52,516 nt of DNA from Bacillota bacterium (lineage in GTDB: Bacteria; Bacillota; Clostridia; Oscillospirales; Acutalibacteraceae). Made by a program: the position numbers and the translations under genes. The notes under the pieces were generated by a model. The model saw only the letters and a list, made by a program, of their open reading frames with translations, was not told the origin of the DNA and ran no database searches. How positions within the stretch are numbered: the first letter of the stretch is position 1; each line of letters begins with the position of its first letter. Positions 24,756 to 33,657 of this stretch are shown piece after piece. The stretch covers positions 1 to 52,516 of the forward strand of contig JAEXDU010000001.1 in NCBI GenBank assembly GCA_023401495.1, given 5' to 3'.

Positions 24756-25112
24756 TTACTCTACCTTACCGAGAAACAGACTGATGATCAGAATCAAAAA
24801 GACGGACGCCGTGATCACGACATACAGCCGGTCGCCCTGCCGCCAAAAGAGCAGGATCGAGCTGCCTACGCGCAGGATCGGCGTCAGGATCAGAAAAAAC
24901 AGCCCCGTCAGCATAACGGCGTAGGGCTTCAGCACGAGCAGCCCGGCCCAGATTTCCCCGGGGCTGGTCGGGAATACCCCATCGGCGTATCCGCTCTGCC
25001 CGGTGAACAGAAACAGCAAAACCCCCAAGGCAATCACCGCGGCGCTGAACAGCACCCCTAGTTTCAGCAGCTTGGCCAGCCAGAGCTCCATCGATTCGGC
25101 ATCCTGCTTCAT
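24756..25112 (-). CDS. DUF1634 membrane protein
   Basis: This 118-residue protein has three hydrophobic helices (LGVLFSAAVIALGVLLFLF, LKPYAVMLTGLFFLILTP, LYVVITASVFLILIISLFL) and matches the DUF1634 family. DUF1634 proteins are commonly encoded directly beside TauE/SafE permeases and are thought to act with them. Here the start codon overlaps the stop of the TauE/SafE gene by four bases (ATGA), indicating coupled translation. No catalytic residue is apparent, and the accessory role is inferred from this pairing. Confidence 0.88.
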   Translation of the reverse strand: MKQDAESMELWLAKLLKLGVLFSAAVIALGVLLFLFTGQSGYADGVFPTSPGEIWAGLLVLKPYAVMLTGLFFLILTPILRVGSSILLFWRQGDRLYVVITASVFLILIISLFLGKVE

Positions 25113-25942
25113 CTCATCAGCACCCCTTTCACGATCATCTGTACGGAAACGATTGCCAGCACCGGCACAAAGACGAGCCGGATGACCCGGCTCTTCATGC
25201 GCTGCATCACACGCGTGCCGACTACGGCTCCCATCAGCACGCCCAGCGCAACCGGGGCCGCAATGCCGGGATTGATGTCTCCGCGGAAAAAATAGACACC
25301 GGCGCTGGCTGCCGCGGTCACTCCGATCATGAAATTGCTCGTGGCACTCGACACCTTCATGGGCAGCTTCATGAACAGGTCCATTCCCATCACCTTAAAG
25401 GCGCCGCTGCCGATCCCCAGCAGGCCGGAGATCGTACCGGCCACATACATCATCCCCAGGCCGCCGTAAACGCCGGCCACCTGATACGGTACCTCCTGGT
25501 CAAGGCTTTTGTCGTAGTAGGAGCTGTTCAGGCGCAGGCGTTCCGCCGCCGGGTGCGTCACCACATCGCGCGGAAGGTCACTGCCCGCCTTGCGGAGCAT
25601 CATGACCGCAGAATACAGCATCAGCAGGCCGAAAATCAGGTACAGATACCGCGTATCGACCACTCCGCTGAGAAACGCGCCGGTAATGGCCCCCAGCGTG
25701 GTGCCGATTTCGAGAAACATGCCGATGCGCACATTGGTCAGGTGGTCTTTCAGGTAAGTGATCGCCGCGCCGCTGGACGTGGCAATCACAGAAATGATGC
25801 TCGCACCGATGGCATATCGGATGTCGACATGAAACAGCAGCGTCAGCGCGGGGGTCATGATGATTCCGCCGCCAAGCCCGAGAAGCGAACCCAGAAAACC
25901 CGCGATGATCGCAATCAGGAAAATAAAGAGTACAGAAGTCAT
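25109..25942 (-). CDS. TauE/SafE-family sulfite/anion exporter
   Basis: This 277-residue permease has about eight transmembrane helices in two repeated halves. The GLGGGIIMTPALTLLF loop in the first half and the LLGIGSGAFKVMGMDLFM loop in the second are the duplicated TauE/SafE signature. The family moves sulfite, sulfoacetate or other C2 sulfonates and anions out of the cell, or thiosulfate in some cases. The four-base overlap with DUF1634 shows the two work as a unit. Nothing nearby names the substrate. Confidence 0.9.
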   Translation of the reverse strand: MTSVLFIFLIAIIAGFLGSLLGLGGGIIMTPALTLLFHVDIRYAIGASIISVIATSSGAAITYLKDHLTNVRIGMFLEIGTTLGAITGAFLSGVVDTRYLYLIFGLLMLYSAVMMLRKAGSDLPRDVVTHPAAERLRLNSSYYDKSLDQEVPYQVAGVYGGLGMMYVAGTISGLLGIGSGAFKVMGMDLFMKLPMKVSSATSNFMIGVTAAASAGVYFFRGDINPGIAAPVALGVLMGAVVGTRVMQRMKSRVIRLVFVPVLAIVSVQMIVKGVLMR

Positions 25943-25990
25943 CGTTTCTTCCCCTTACCGTTCACAAAATCTTCCCTGCCCGAAAACAGG

Positions 25991-26025
25991 ATGCGCTCCC
26001 TCCCGCCAAGGCAGAGGAAGCGCAT
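25991..26025 (-). terminator. Terminator after the TatD-associated radical SAM gene
   Basis: On the minus strand ATGCGCTTCCTC pairs with GGGAGCGCAT, followed by CCTGTTTT. It ends the metG-tatD-radical SAM transcript. Confidence 0.65.
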
Positions 26026-26028
26026 ATG

Positions 26029-26652
26029 TTACTTTTCTACGTACGACTGGTGATCGAGAAATTCACGCACACGGAAGGTTGCTCCCGTTTCACGGCACAG
26101 CTTTTCGCAGGCGGAAATTTCCTCGCGCGGCATGTTATCCACGACCGTCATGTAAACTTTCGGTACATACAATCCAACTGTTTTTGTAAACTTTAAAATA
26201 GCGGGAAGCGCCTCCAGCCCAAATTGGGAATGGCAGATTTCCTGGTACTTTTCCGGCGTGGAAGCATTGAGACTGACGGAAACACTGTCCAGAAGGCCAT
26301 CCAGCTCCGGCGCGGTGGAGCGCCCGTTGATCAGATCGGAAAGACCGTTGGTGTTCAGACGGATGTTCACACAGCTCATCTGACGCACCTGCTGACACAG
26401 CCAGACCAGATCGTCAAAACGGCAGGTCGGCTCGCCGTAACCGCAGAAAATCAGTTCGCGGTAGCTGTCCAGGTCCTTGCTTTTCAGCTGCTCCAGGATT
26501 TCTTCGCGCGTAGGCTCGCGCTCCAGCCAAAGATCGGCTTCGCCCTCTTTCCGCTCATTGAAAGACCTCACACAAAATCCACAGGCATTGGGACAGCGGT
26601 TCGTCATGTTTACATACAAGTGATCTTTCTCTACAACATAGGTGATTGTCAA
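26029..26652 (-). CDS. TatD-associated radical SAM protein
   Basis: This 207-residue protein has the radical SAM Cx3Cx2C cluster motif in CPNACGFC, preceded by YVNMTNR. It also carries the FCGYGEPT segment that binds S-adenosylmethionine. The family is named for its constant position beside tatD (TIGR04038 type); its substrate is unknown. Start is TTG at 26652: GAGGGG, which also contains the tatD stop, lies eight bases upstream. The gene follows tatD by six bases, so the two are made from one message. The C-terminal region is short compared with large radical SAM enzymes, suggesting a small or peptide-like substrate; that is inference. Confidence 0.9.
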   Translation of the reverse strand: MTITYVVEKDHLYVNMTNRCPNACGFCVRSFNERKEGEADLWLEREPTREEILEQLKSKDLDSYRELIFCGYGEPTCRFDDLVWLCQQVRQMSCVNIRLNTNGLSDLINGRSTAPELDGLLDSVSVSLNASTPEKYQEICHSQFGLEALPAILKFTKTVGLYVPKVYMTVVDNMPREEISACEKLCRETGATFRVREFLDHQSYVEK

Positions 26653-26658
26653 ATTACA

Positions 26659-27438
26659 TTACCCCTCAGCGATGATATCAAAAAGCGCTTCTGCGTTGCG
26701 CCGCCCGGCCGCAAGCACTTCGTCGGCGGTGATTCCGCGGATTTCCGCAATGCGCTGCGCGACATAACGGATCATGGAGGAATCGCACCGCTTGCCCCGG
26801 AACGGCTCCGGCGCCAGATAGGGCGCGTCGGTTTCCGTCAAAAGGCGGTCGAGCGGAATTTCGCGGGCTACCTCTACGGCAACCCGGGCGTTTTTAAAGG
26901 TAACAACGCCGCCAAGGCCGATATACATGCCGAGCTTGACCACTTCGCGCATCATTTCCACACTACCGGAAAAGCAGTGAACCACTCCTCTTGGGCGGTG
27001 GCGATGCAGAATCTCCATCGTGTCGCCGTGAGCCTCGCGGTCGTGTACCACAATCGGCAGGTTCCGGCGCTTTGCAAGCAGAATCTGATCTTCAAATACC
27101 TTTCGCTGCACCTCTCGGGGGGCCATGTCCTCATAATGGTAATCCAGGCCGATTTCCCCGATCGCCACCACCTTGGGAGCGTTTGACCACTCCTCGATCT
27201 GGCTGAGATAATCCTCGGGAAGGCCTGCCGCGTTTTCCGGGTGGATTCCCACCGCCGCATAAAGATAGGAATACCGGGAAGCGAGCTCAAGCGCTCCCCT
27301 GCATCCGTCGTAATCCGCCCCCATGCTCACCACATTACACACACCCTGCTCCGGAAGACGCTGCAGCAGCTCTTCGCGGTCAGCATCAAACGCTTCGTCG
27401 TCGTAATGAGCATGGGAATCAAATATGAATCGTTTCAC
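26659..27438 (-). CDS. tatD: TatD-family metal-dependent hydrolase
   Basis: This 259-residue amidohydrolase-fold protein has the metal motifs of TatD: FDSHAHYDD near the N-terminus, GEIGLDYHYED around residue 95, VVHDREAHGDTMEIL, VHCFSGSVE and ETDAPYLAPEPFRG. Family members act as 3'-5' exonucleases on DNA or RNA, or D-aminoacyl-tRNA deacylases, and use two divalent metals. It sits between metG and the radical SAM gene, 18 bases after metG, the usual clostridial arrangement. All ligands appear intact. Confidence 0.94.
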   Translation of the reverse strand: MKRFIFDSHAHYDDEAFDADREELLQRLPEQGVCNVVSMGADYDGCRGALELASRYSYLYAAVGIHPENAAGLPEDYLSQIEEWSNAPKVVAIGEIGLDYHYEDMAPREVQRKVFEDQILLAKRRNLPIVVHDREAHGDTMEILHRHRPRGVVHCFSGSVEMMREVVKLGMYIGLGGVVTFKNARVAVEVAREIPLDRLLTETDAPYLAPEPFRGKRCDSSMIRYVAQRIAEIRGITADEVLAAGRRNAEALFDIIAEG

Positions 27439-27456
27439 GATATAATAACCTGTCCT

Positions 27457-29415
27457 TTAATGAATCCTGGAGCCTGCCGGAATGCCGTCCATCAGCAGTA
27501 CGCGAACCGTGTCCTCGCCGCAGTCCGCCGAAAGGATCATCCCCTGGCTCTCTACACCGCACAGCACGACGGGCTTCAGATTTTTGACCAGAACGATGCT
27601 GTGGCCGATCAAATCCTCCGGCTGATACCATTTGGCAATGCCGGATACCACCGTGCGTTCGCCGGTTCCGTCGTCCAGCGTGAATTTGAGCAGCTTCTTC
27701 GCGCGCTTGATGTGCTCGCAGTTCAGCACCTTTGCGACCACCAGCTCAACCTTCATGAAGTCGTCGATCGTGATCTGCGCGATTCCTTCGGGAGCCTGCG
27801 CTGTCGTTTCTTCGTCTTTTTTCGCTTCCTGCGCCGGAACCGTGGAGGGAATCAGCTGATTCAGCTCTTCGATTTCCTTATCCACATCGATGCGCGGGAA
27901 CAGCGTTTCGCCCTTTGTAATGACAGCATCTGCCGGCAGAAGGCCCCATGTGGCCGCGTTCTCATACCCCAGAACCTCTGCACCTGCGCCGAGCTGCTCC
28001 TGAATCTTGGGAGCGGTGTTCGGCACAAACGGGGTGATGAGGATGGAGATGACGCGCAACGCCTCGCACAGATGATACATCACAGAAGCGAGCCTTGCCT
28101 TCTGGCTTTCGTCCTTGCCGAGCACCCACGGCGCGGTCTCGTCAATATATTTATTGGTGCGCGCGATGACCTTCCAGATTTCCGTCAGCGCATTGGAGAA
28201 CTGATAGGAATCGATCGCCTTATCGCATTTTTCGCGCAGGGTGATCACCGCCTGCTCGAGCTCGTCGTCGATGGGGGCTTTTTCCTGCTCGGCGGGAATC
28301 ACTCCGCCGAAATATTTGCCCACCATGGCGGTGGTGCGGGAAACCAGATTGCCCAGATCGTTGGCCAAATCGGAATTGATGCGGCTGATCAGGGCCTCGT
28401 TGGTAAAGTTGCCGTCGGCACCGAACGGGATTTCGCGCAACAGGAAGTACCGGATGGCATCCACGCCGTAGCGGTCGCACAGAACCACGGGATCAACCAC
28501 GTTGCCCTTGCTCTTGCTCATCTTGCTTCCGTCACCAAACAGCAGCCAGCCGTGGCCGTACACCTGCTTCGGCAGGGGAAGATCCATCGCCATCAGAATG
28601 GCGGGCCAGATGATGGTGTGGAACCGCACGATCTCCTTGCCGACAAAGTGAACATCCGCGGGCCAGTACTTGCGGTAATCCGAATCGTCGTCGGAGCCGT
28701 AGCCCATCGCGGTGATATAATTGGTCAGCGCATCCAGCCACACATACACAACGTGCTTGGGGTCAAAGTCCACGGGGATTCCCCAGGAAAAGCTGGTGCG
28801 GGAAACGCACAGATCGTTCAGGCCGCTCTTGATGAACTGGATCATCTCATTTTTGCGGCTTTCGGGCTGAATGAAGTCCGGCTGATCCTCATACAGCTTG
28901 AGGAGCTTGTCTGCATAGTTGGAAAGGCGGAAGAAATAGGCCTCCTCCTCCGCCCACTTGACCTCGCGGCCGCAGTCGGGACATTTGCCGTCTTTGAGCT
29001 GCGTTTCCGTCCAGAAAGCCTCACAGGGGGTACAGTACCAGCCTTCGTATTTGCCCTTGTAGATTTCACCCTTATCGTAAAGCGCGCGGAAAATCTTCTG
29101 CACGGCTTTCTCGTGGTAATCATCTGTGGTGCGGATAAAACGGTCGTTGCTGATATCCAGAAGCTCCCAAAGGTTGCGGAAGCCCTCTACCACCTTATCG
29201 ACATATTCCTTGGGGGTAACACCCTCTTTTTTCGCGTTGTTCTCGATCTTCTGGCCGTGCTCGTCCGTGCCGGTCAGGAACATCACGTCATACCCTTGCA
29301 GACGCTTATAGCGGGCAATCGCGTCGCTGGCCACGGTGCAGTAGCTGTGCCCGATATGCGGCTGCCCGGAGGGGTAATAAATCGGAGTGGTGATATAAAA
29401 TGTCTTTTTTTCCAT
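27457..29415 (-). CDS. metG: Methionyl-tRNA synthetase
   Basis: This enzyme of about 652 residues charges tRNA-Met. Class I signatures are HIGH (near residue 20) and KMSKS (in GDGSKMSKSKGN). A zinc knuckle of CxxC-x13-CxxC (CTPCEAF ... CPDC) lies near residues 128-148. The anticodon-binding helical region follows. The C-terminal EMAP-II-like tRNA-binding domain (about 540-652, IDDFMKVELVVAKVLNCEHI) is present, as in the homodimeric MetG1 type. The ATG at 29415 is chosen because AAAGGG lies nine bases upstream, while the ATG at 29424 is directly adjacent to it. It heads the metG-tatD-radical SAM operon. No T-box is visible in the 190-base upstream gap. Confidence 0.96.
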   Translation of the reverse strand: MEKKTFYITTPIYYPSGQPHIGHSYCTVASDAIARYKRLQGYDVMFLTGTDEHGQKIENNAKKEGVTPKEYVDKVVEGFRNLWELLDISNDRFIRTTDDYHEKAVQKIFRALYDKGEIYKGKYEGWYCTPCEAFWTETQLKDGKCPDCGREVKWAEEEAYFFRLSNYADKLLKLYEDQPDFIQPESRKNEMIQFIKSGLNDLCVSRTSFSWGIPVDFDPKHVVYVWLDALTNYITAMGYGSDDDSDYRKYWPADVHFVGKEIVRFHTIIWPAILMAMDLPLPKQVYGHGWLLFGDGSKMSKSKGNVVDPVVLCDRYGVDAIRYFLLREIPFGADGNFTNEALISRINSDLANDLGNLVSRTTAMVGKYFGGVIPAEQEKAPIDDELEQAVITLREKCDKAIDSYQFSNALTEIWKVIARTNKYIDETAPWVLGKDESQKARLASVMYHLCEALRVISILITPFVPNTAPKIQEQLGAGAEVLGYENAATWGLLPADAVITKGETLFPRIDVDKEIEELNQLIPSTVPAQEAKKDEETTAQAPEGIAQITIDDFMKVELVVAKVLNCEHIKRAKKLLKFTLDDGTGERTVVSGIAKWYQPEDLIGHSIVLVKNLKPVVLCGVESQGMILSADCGEDTVRVLLMDGIPAGSRIH

Positions 29416-29595
29416 AGAATCCATCCCTTTAACAAATTCAGTGCGCTTTTCAGAGAATTCTCCGATCAGCCCTGCCGCCCATGCCGCAGGCGGTTTTGAA
29501 CATCAGTATGTCAGTATCTTTTTCCTATTATACCATTTTACGGATAGATTTCAAGCAGATGCCCGGATTCGACCCGTACTGGCAGGCAAAGCCCG

Positions 29596-29630
29596 AAAAA
29601 AAGGACAGGCCGCCCGTTTCGGCAGCCTGT
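29596..29630 (-). terminator. Intrinsic terminator after motB
   Basis: On the minus strand ACAGGCTGCC pairs with GGCGGCCTGT, followed by CCTTTTTTT. It lies about 20 bases after the motB stop. Confidence 0.8.
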
Positions 29631-29651
29631 ATGAAAAAGTTCCATTCTCTG

Positions 29652-30497
29652 TCAATGCGCAGCCTTGCTGGACTCGGATTGACCGGATGCGTCAGCGGAA
29701 GAAGCTGCGGAATCCGGGGAAGGCTTCGAAATATCCGCCGGAATAATCGGTGGATTTCTCAGAATCGTGATTTCCACACGCCGGTTCTTGGCGCGTCCCT
29801 CTTCATTATTATTGTTCGCGACCGGTGAAAAATGCGCATAACCCTCGATCGAAACCTTGTCCTGCTTCATTCCGTACCCGATCATTTTGGTCAGAACCGT
29901 GACGGCGCGTTCCGTGGAAAGCCGCCAGGAGGTCTGATCACCAGAAAGCGTATGCGGCCCTACGTCTGCCGTATGCCCGCTGAACGTGATGTGATCTACC
30001 CGGTCATACACCTTCGAGATGGCTTCGGCAACCTCTTTCAGAACAGGCTCGCTTTCCGGCAGCATCCGCGAGCTGTCGGGCACGAACATCATTTTGTCTT
30101 TCAAATGAATTTTAACGTAAGTATTGGTATTGACGAGACCGATCTGATCCTCAAGATGATTCTTTTCCACATAAGACTGAAGGATCGCATACACTTCATC
30201 CAGAGCATCCATCGTGCTGTTAAGATTACCAGCATTTGTGGTTGTTTCTCCGCTTCCTGTGCCCGTACCGTTTCCGTTACCGGTACCGCCGCCTGCAGCC
30301 GCAGAATTGCTGACAGCACCCATTTGATACCCGGCCTGCTCCGCCATGTTCGCGAATTTTTTCGCGTCGATGGTGCTCATGGAATACAGGATCATAAATA
30401 GGGCCAATAGCAGCGTGATCATGTCCGAATAGGTCAGAAGCCATCTTTCATGATTTTCCGGGGTTTCTGCCTCGCCCCTCTTTTTTCTTCTTGCCAT
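29652..30497 (-). CDS. motB: Flagellar motor stator protein MotB
   Basis: This 281-residue protein has the MotB layout. A short basic N-terminus is followed by one transmembrane helix with the proton-binding aspartate (LLTYSDMITLLLALFMILYS). A Gly/Asn/Thr-rich linker (about residues 65-85) leads to an OmpA-like peptidoglycan-binding domain (about 140-255: ITFSGHTADVGPHTLSGDQTS, YGMKQDKVSIEGYAHFSP). It anchors the stator to the wall. It follows motA by 21 bases. No other flagellar gene is in the window. Confidence 0.93.
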   Translation of the reverse strand: MARRKKRGEAETPENHERWLLTYSDMITLLLALFMILYSMSTIDAKKFANMAEQAGYQMGAVSNSAAAGGGTGNGNGTGTGSGETTTNAGNLNSTMDALDEVYAILQSYVEKNHLEDQIGLVNTNTYVKIHLKDKMMFVPDSSRMLPESEPVLKEVAEAISKVYDRVDHITFSGHTADVGPHTLSGDQTSWRLSTERAVTVLTKMIGYGMKQDKVSIEGYAHFSPVANNNNEEGRAKNRRVEITILRNPPIIPADISKPSPDSAASSADASGQSESSKAAH

Positions 30498-30518
30498 AGC
30501 AGTTTAATCTCCAGACAA

Positions 30519-31322
30519 TTAATTATTGATGCCTTCTTTATACTTCTTCTGGCCGTTCTTGAACACATGATAATAAAGGGAAAGCTGGTTTTCCACGTCG
30601 CGCGCAGATTTGCCGCTGGCGATCAGACACATGCCCTCAATCATCATTTCGCGGTATACCTTCTGGCGCTTCAGGTCTGCCTTCATTCGGTTGGCCATAG
30701 GGAAATACAAGAGGTTGGCGAACAGAATGCCGTACAGGGTAGCCAAAAAGGCCACCGCAATCGACGCCATCAGCGCGGCCGCGTCCGTCATGTTGGAAAG
30801 CACCTGAATCAGACCCATAACCGTACCGATAATGCCCAGCGTTGGCGAAAAACCGCCGGCAGCCATGAAAACCTCAATCTCCATATTCTTTTTCACCATG
30901 TAAGTATCGAGATCCGCCGTCATGGTGGACGCGATTTCTTCGGCAGGCTTCATATCGAGAGTGAGGATCATCCCCTCTTTCAGCGGCAGAAAACTGTCAT
31001 CGCTGATGTCGGAATCATCCAGCATGGTCTGCAGCTTTAAAAGGCCTTCCTTACGGCAGGCATCCGCCATTTCTCTCATCTTCTGAATCAGCTTTTCGGG
31101 GTTCGGCGAATGTTTGGTAAATACAGTACCGACAAAAAACCTCAGGGCAGCCAAAATTTCCCCGAACCCAAAAGAAAGAATCGTAGCTCCCCACGTTCCC
31201 CCAAAAACGATCAAAAATGGAGAGAGTAAAAATAAGGAACTTAATACTCCATGCTCCAGCAGATAGCCTCCGATAATAGAGCCAAACGCGACAACTACTC
31301 CAATGATTGTTGAAATATCCAC
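30519..31322 (-). CDS. motA: Flagellar motor stator protein MotA
   Basis: This 267-residue protein has four transmembrane segments and a large cytoplasmic loop. Typical stretches are MDISTIIGVVVAFGSIIGGY at the start, VFGGTWGATILSFGFGEIL, and the periplasm-facing SPTLGIIGTVMGLIQVL of the third helix. With MotB it forms the ion channel that drives the rotor. The start is GTG at 31322 with AAGGAGG eight bases before it. A SigD-like -10 element upstream suggests motility control. Whether the pair is H+- or Na+-driven is not clear from sequence. Confidence 0.94.
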   Translation of the reverse strand: MDISTIIGVVVAFGSIIGGYLLEHGVLSSLFLLSPFLIVFGGTWGATILSFGFGEILAALRFFVGTVFTKHSPNPEKLIQKMREMADACRKEGLLKLQTMLDDSDISDDSFLPLKEGMILTLDMKPAEEIASTMTADLDTYMVKKNMEIEVFMAAGGFSPTLGIIGTVMGLIQVLSNMTDAAALMASIAVAFLATLYGILFANLLYFPMANRMKADLKRQKVYREMMIEGMCLIASGKSARDVENQLSLYYHVFKNGQKKYKEGINN

Positions 31323-31377
31323 TCTGTATCCTCCTTGAGTTTGACGATTGCTGAAGAATCAGAAACTCTTATTATGT

Positions 31378-31385
31378 ATATCGGC
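31378..31385 (-). promoter_or_regulatory. Candidate SigD (sigma-28) -10 element for motAB
   Basis: The minus strand reads GCCGATAT, an exact match to the motility sigma -10 consensus, about 56 bases before the motA start. About 15 bases upstream the sequence is CAAG rather than the usual TAAA, so the -35 match is poor. Confidence 0.55.
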
Positions 31386-31495
31386 AGAAATCTACAATAT
31401 CTTGGCAAAAAAGCTTAAATTTATAAAAAATTCTTTTTCTCTGCATATTTTTCAAAAATCTAACCGAAAAAATAAAAATTTATTTGTTTTAGGGG

Positions 31496-31524
31496 TTGAT
31501 TTCTGATAAAAAATAAGATATAAT
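31496..31524 (+). promoter_or_regulatory. Promoter of tRNA-Val
   Basis: TTGATT (31496-31501) and TATAAT (31519-31524) are 17 bases apart; transcription would begin near 31531, just before the tRNA. Confidence 0.8.
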
Positions 31525-31556
31525 AACCAAGCGTTCAAAAAGCGCCAAAAACAAAT

Positions 31557-31633
31557 GGACGATTAGCTCAGCTGGCTAGAGCATTCGCTTGACGTGCGAA
31601 GGGTCATAGGTTCAAGTCCTATATCGTCCACCA
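31557..31633 (+). tRNA. tRNA-Val (anticodon GAC)
   Basis: A complete 77-base tRNA with encoded CCA. The acceptor stem GGACGAT (31557-31563) pairs with ATCGTCC (31623-31629), followed by discriminator A and CCA. The D-arm is GCTCAGCTGGCTAGAGC. The anticodon stem TTCGC/GCGAA encloses TTGACGT, giving anticodon GAC for valine. The T-arm contains GGTTCAAGTCC. A strong promoter precedes it and a hairpin terminator follows immediately, so it is a single-gene unit. Confidence 0.96.
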
Positions 31634-31634
31634 C

Positions 31635-31670
31635 AAAAAATGCATCCTGTAAAACAGGATGCATTTTTTT
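31635..31670 (+). terminator. Terminator after tRNA-Val
   Basis: AAAAAATGCATCCTG pairs with CAGGATGCATTTTTT around TAAAA. It begins two bases after the CCA end. Confidence 0.92.
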
Positions 31671-31901
31671 GTTTGTGCGCTTTTTGTCTGGCTGAGAGGC
31701 AGTTGAACGATACATAATCTGCCCGAGCCGAACAGCAGGTCAGAGCAACCTCTGCATACTTTATCCGCGGCATTCCCGGCAGAAAAGCATGGCTTTCAAG
31801 CTATTCCCCAAGCAAATAAGGCACCCGAGAAAAGAGAGTTCCCGCCATGATTCCCCGACAATTACAAATACAACCCAATAATATAGTTCTGTAAAGTGTG
31901 T

Positions 31902-31939
31902 AAAAAAAGTCCGGCCATCGATCAGGCCGGACTTTTTTT
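31902..31939 (-). terminator. Terminator after the GH25 lysozyme gene
   Basis: AAAAAAAGTCCGGCC and GGCCGGACTTTTTTT form a near-symmetric stem that works in both directions. It lies 40 bases past the lysozyme stop. The gap 31671-31977 shows nothing else. Confidence 0.9.
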
Positions 31940-31977
31940 ACAATGAATGTTTTTGCAAATAAAATGCAATTTTCAAC

Positions 31978-33456
31978 TCAGGATACGGTAACCGTCGCAA
32001 CCAGAACCGGGGCGCGGCCGCCTACCTGTGCATAGATCGGTGTGGTACCGCTGCCAGCCGCGGTAATGGGATAATACCAGCCGCCTGCGGTGGGCTGCTC
32101 TGTTCCGCCGGTTAAAACAGCCGGATTCCCGATCAGGAATTTCACATTAGTGGAAATCACCGTGGGCATTACGCGCAGAGAATAGGTCTGGCCCTTCTGG
32201 AGAGTAAAGCTGGAGCCGAGATCCGTAAAATACACAACCTTCGGCAGGGCATTGCCCGTTACCGTAAAGGAAGTAGAAGCGCCTGTCACAGCGGAAGTGG
32301 TGGTAATGGTCGCCTGGCCCTCACCCTTATGGATGACCTGGAAAATGTACCCGTCAGCCGACTGCTGAGAGAACTTGACTTCCGCAACGTTCGGATCAGA
32401 AGAAACCGCCGTGGGCGCCACGGCATCCGCCGTAGTGATACGGTAGAAATAATCCTGGCTCTGATCGGTGAACGCATACGTACTCAGCGCGCTGCTGGTA
32501 AAGACGTTCGGGTCTGTGGGCTTTGTCGGCTGCTGAGCCGCTGTTCCGGCGTAATCATAGTAGCTGTAGTTCACATCGCAGAGGCCATTGACTCCGGGAA
32601 TGCTCTGAGCCGCATACTGCCACATGGTGTACGGGCGGTTGAAGTTCGGCTGGCTGACGCCCCAGTGGGCGATCCAGGTATCGTACTGCGCCACCAGCGG
32701 GCTGGTCAGGCGCGCGTTGTAGAAGTTCACATAGCTGTAAACCGCCGTTTTGTAACCGGCCTGCTGAATCCTGCTGCAGAATGCATTCACGATCTGCCCC
32801 ATCTGATCGGCAGAAAGCGAATTATGTACTTTATCTTCTACATCGAATACAACAGGGTACTGCAGAGCGCGGCCCTTGAGGATGCTCAGACACATTTCCG
32901 CTTCCTGCGTCGCCATGGTCACATTCGTCGCATAGCTGTAATGATAAGCGCCTACCGCAATGCCGTTCGCAGTTGCGCCTTTGTAATTGTTCTCAAACTG
33001 AGTATCCGTTTGCTGGGCCCAGTTTTCGTTTCCGTATCCGGTACGGATGATGGCGAACTGAACACCGGCTGCCTTTACCTTCTGCCAGTCGATGACTCCT
33101 CGATGCTGAGAAACATCAATTCCGGGAATACCGACATTGACCGAGCAGCTGACGGAGCAGCTGACAGTAACCCCAGAAGCCGAAGTCGCTGTTACAGTCG
33201 CCTGGCCGATCGAAAGCGCAGTCACAACTCCCGTACTGTTCACCTGTACAACAGCGGGATTACTGGAAGCCCAAGTTACCTGCGTCACTTCTGAAGTTCC
33301 GCTGTACACCCTAAGCTGCATGGTATCTCCCTTTTTCATCTGGGCAAAGGTGGAGCTGATCATAAAATCGGTTGTGTATGTATCTGCATACGCCGGCAAA
33401 AACAGCGTCATCAACATCGCGAAAACCAGAAAAAATGACCCCAATCTTTTTTTCAA
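31978..33456 (-). CDS. Secreted GH25 lysozyme with Ig-like domains
   Basis: This protein of about 492 residues has a signal peptide (RLGSFFLVFAMLMTLFLPAYA). An N-terminal Big-type Ig-like domain follows (about 30-105, TQLRVYSG region to TATSASGVTVSCSV). Then comes a glycoside hydrolase 25 muramidase (about 115-320). The catalytic region begins GIDVSQHRGVIDWQKVK and includes YPVVFDVED, where the acidic residues lie. The remaining 170 residues form further Ig-like modules of low similarity. It cleaves peptidoglycan between MurNAc and GlcNAc, outside the membrane. TTG at 33456 is preferred as start because GGGAGG lies seven bases before it; GTG at 33471 overlaps that site. Confidence 0.9.
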   Translation of the reverse strand: MKKRLGSFFLVFAMLMTLFLPAYADTYTTDFMISSTFAQMKKGDTMQLRVYSGTSEVTQVTWASSNPAVVQVNSTGVVTALSIGQATVTATSASGVTVSCSVSCSVNVGIPGIDVSQHRGVIDWQKVKAAGVQFAIIRTGYGNENWAQQTDTQFENNYKGATANGIAVGAYHYSYATNVTMATQEAEMCLSILKGRALQYPVVFDVEDKVHNSLSADQMGQIVNAFCSRIQQAGYKTAVYSYVNFYNARLTSPLVAQYDTWIAHWGVSQPNFNRPYTMWQYAAQSIPGVNGLCDVNYSYYDYAGTAAQQPTKPTDPNVFTSSALSTYAFTDQSQDYFYRITTADAVAPTAVSSDPNVAEVKFSQQSADGYIFQVIHKGEGQATITTTSAVTGASTSFTVTGNALPKVVYFTDLGSSFTLQKGQTYSLRVMPTVISTNVKFLIGNPAVLTGGTEQPTAGGWYYPITAAGSGTTPIYAQVGGRAPVLVATVTVS

Positions 33457-33602
33457 TCCGATTCCTCCCACAAAATGATTTTTGCCGGCAATTCCATCCT
33501 AAAATAACGCGGAAAACACAGCAATTAAGTTTATTATATTTCTCCTACCAGATTATGTCAAGTAACATCCCTCTCTTTTCATCAAAATACAATAATTACC
33601 AG

Positions 33603-33630
33603 AAAAGGGATGCGATATCGCATCCCTTTT
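33603..33630 (-). terminator. Perfect palindromic terminator after cdaR
   Basis: AAAAGGGATGCGAT and its exact complement ATCGCATCCCTTTT form a 28-base perfect palindrome, 27 bases past the cdaR stop, with T runs for either direction. Confidence 0.85.
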
Positions 33631-33657
33631 ACCCGTCAATATTGGATCATCAATCGA

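Noticed and set aside
27241..29499. 752-codon open frame on the plus strand
   Set aside because: It lies opposite metG and part of tatD, both complete genes with all catalytic motifs. Its sequence is His/Arg-rich and repetitive with no domain, typical of the antisense strand of a GC-rich gene.
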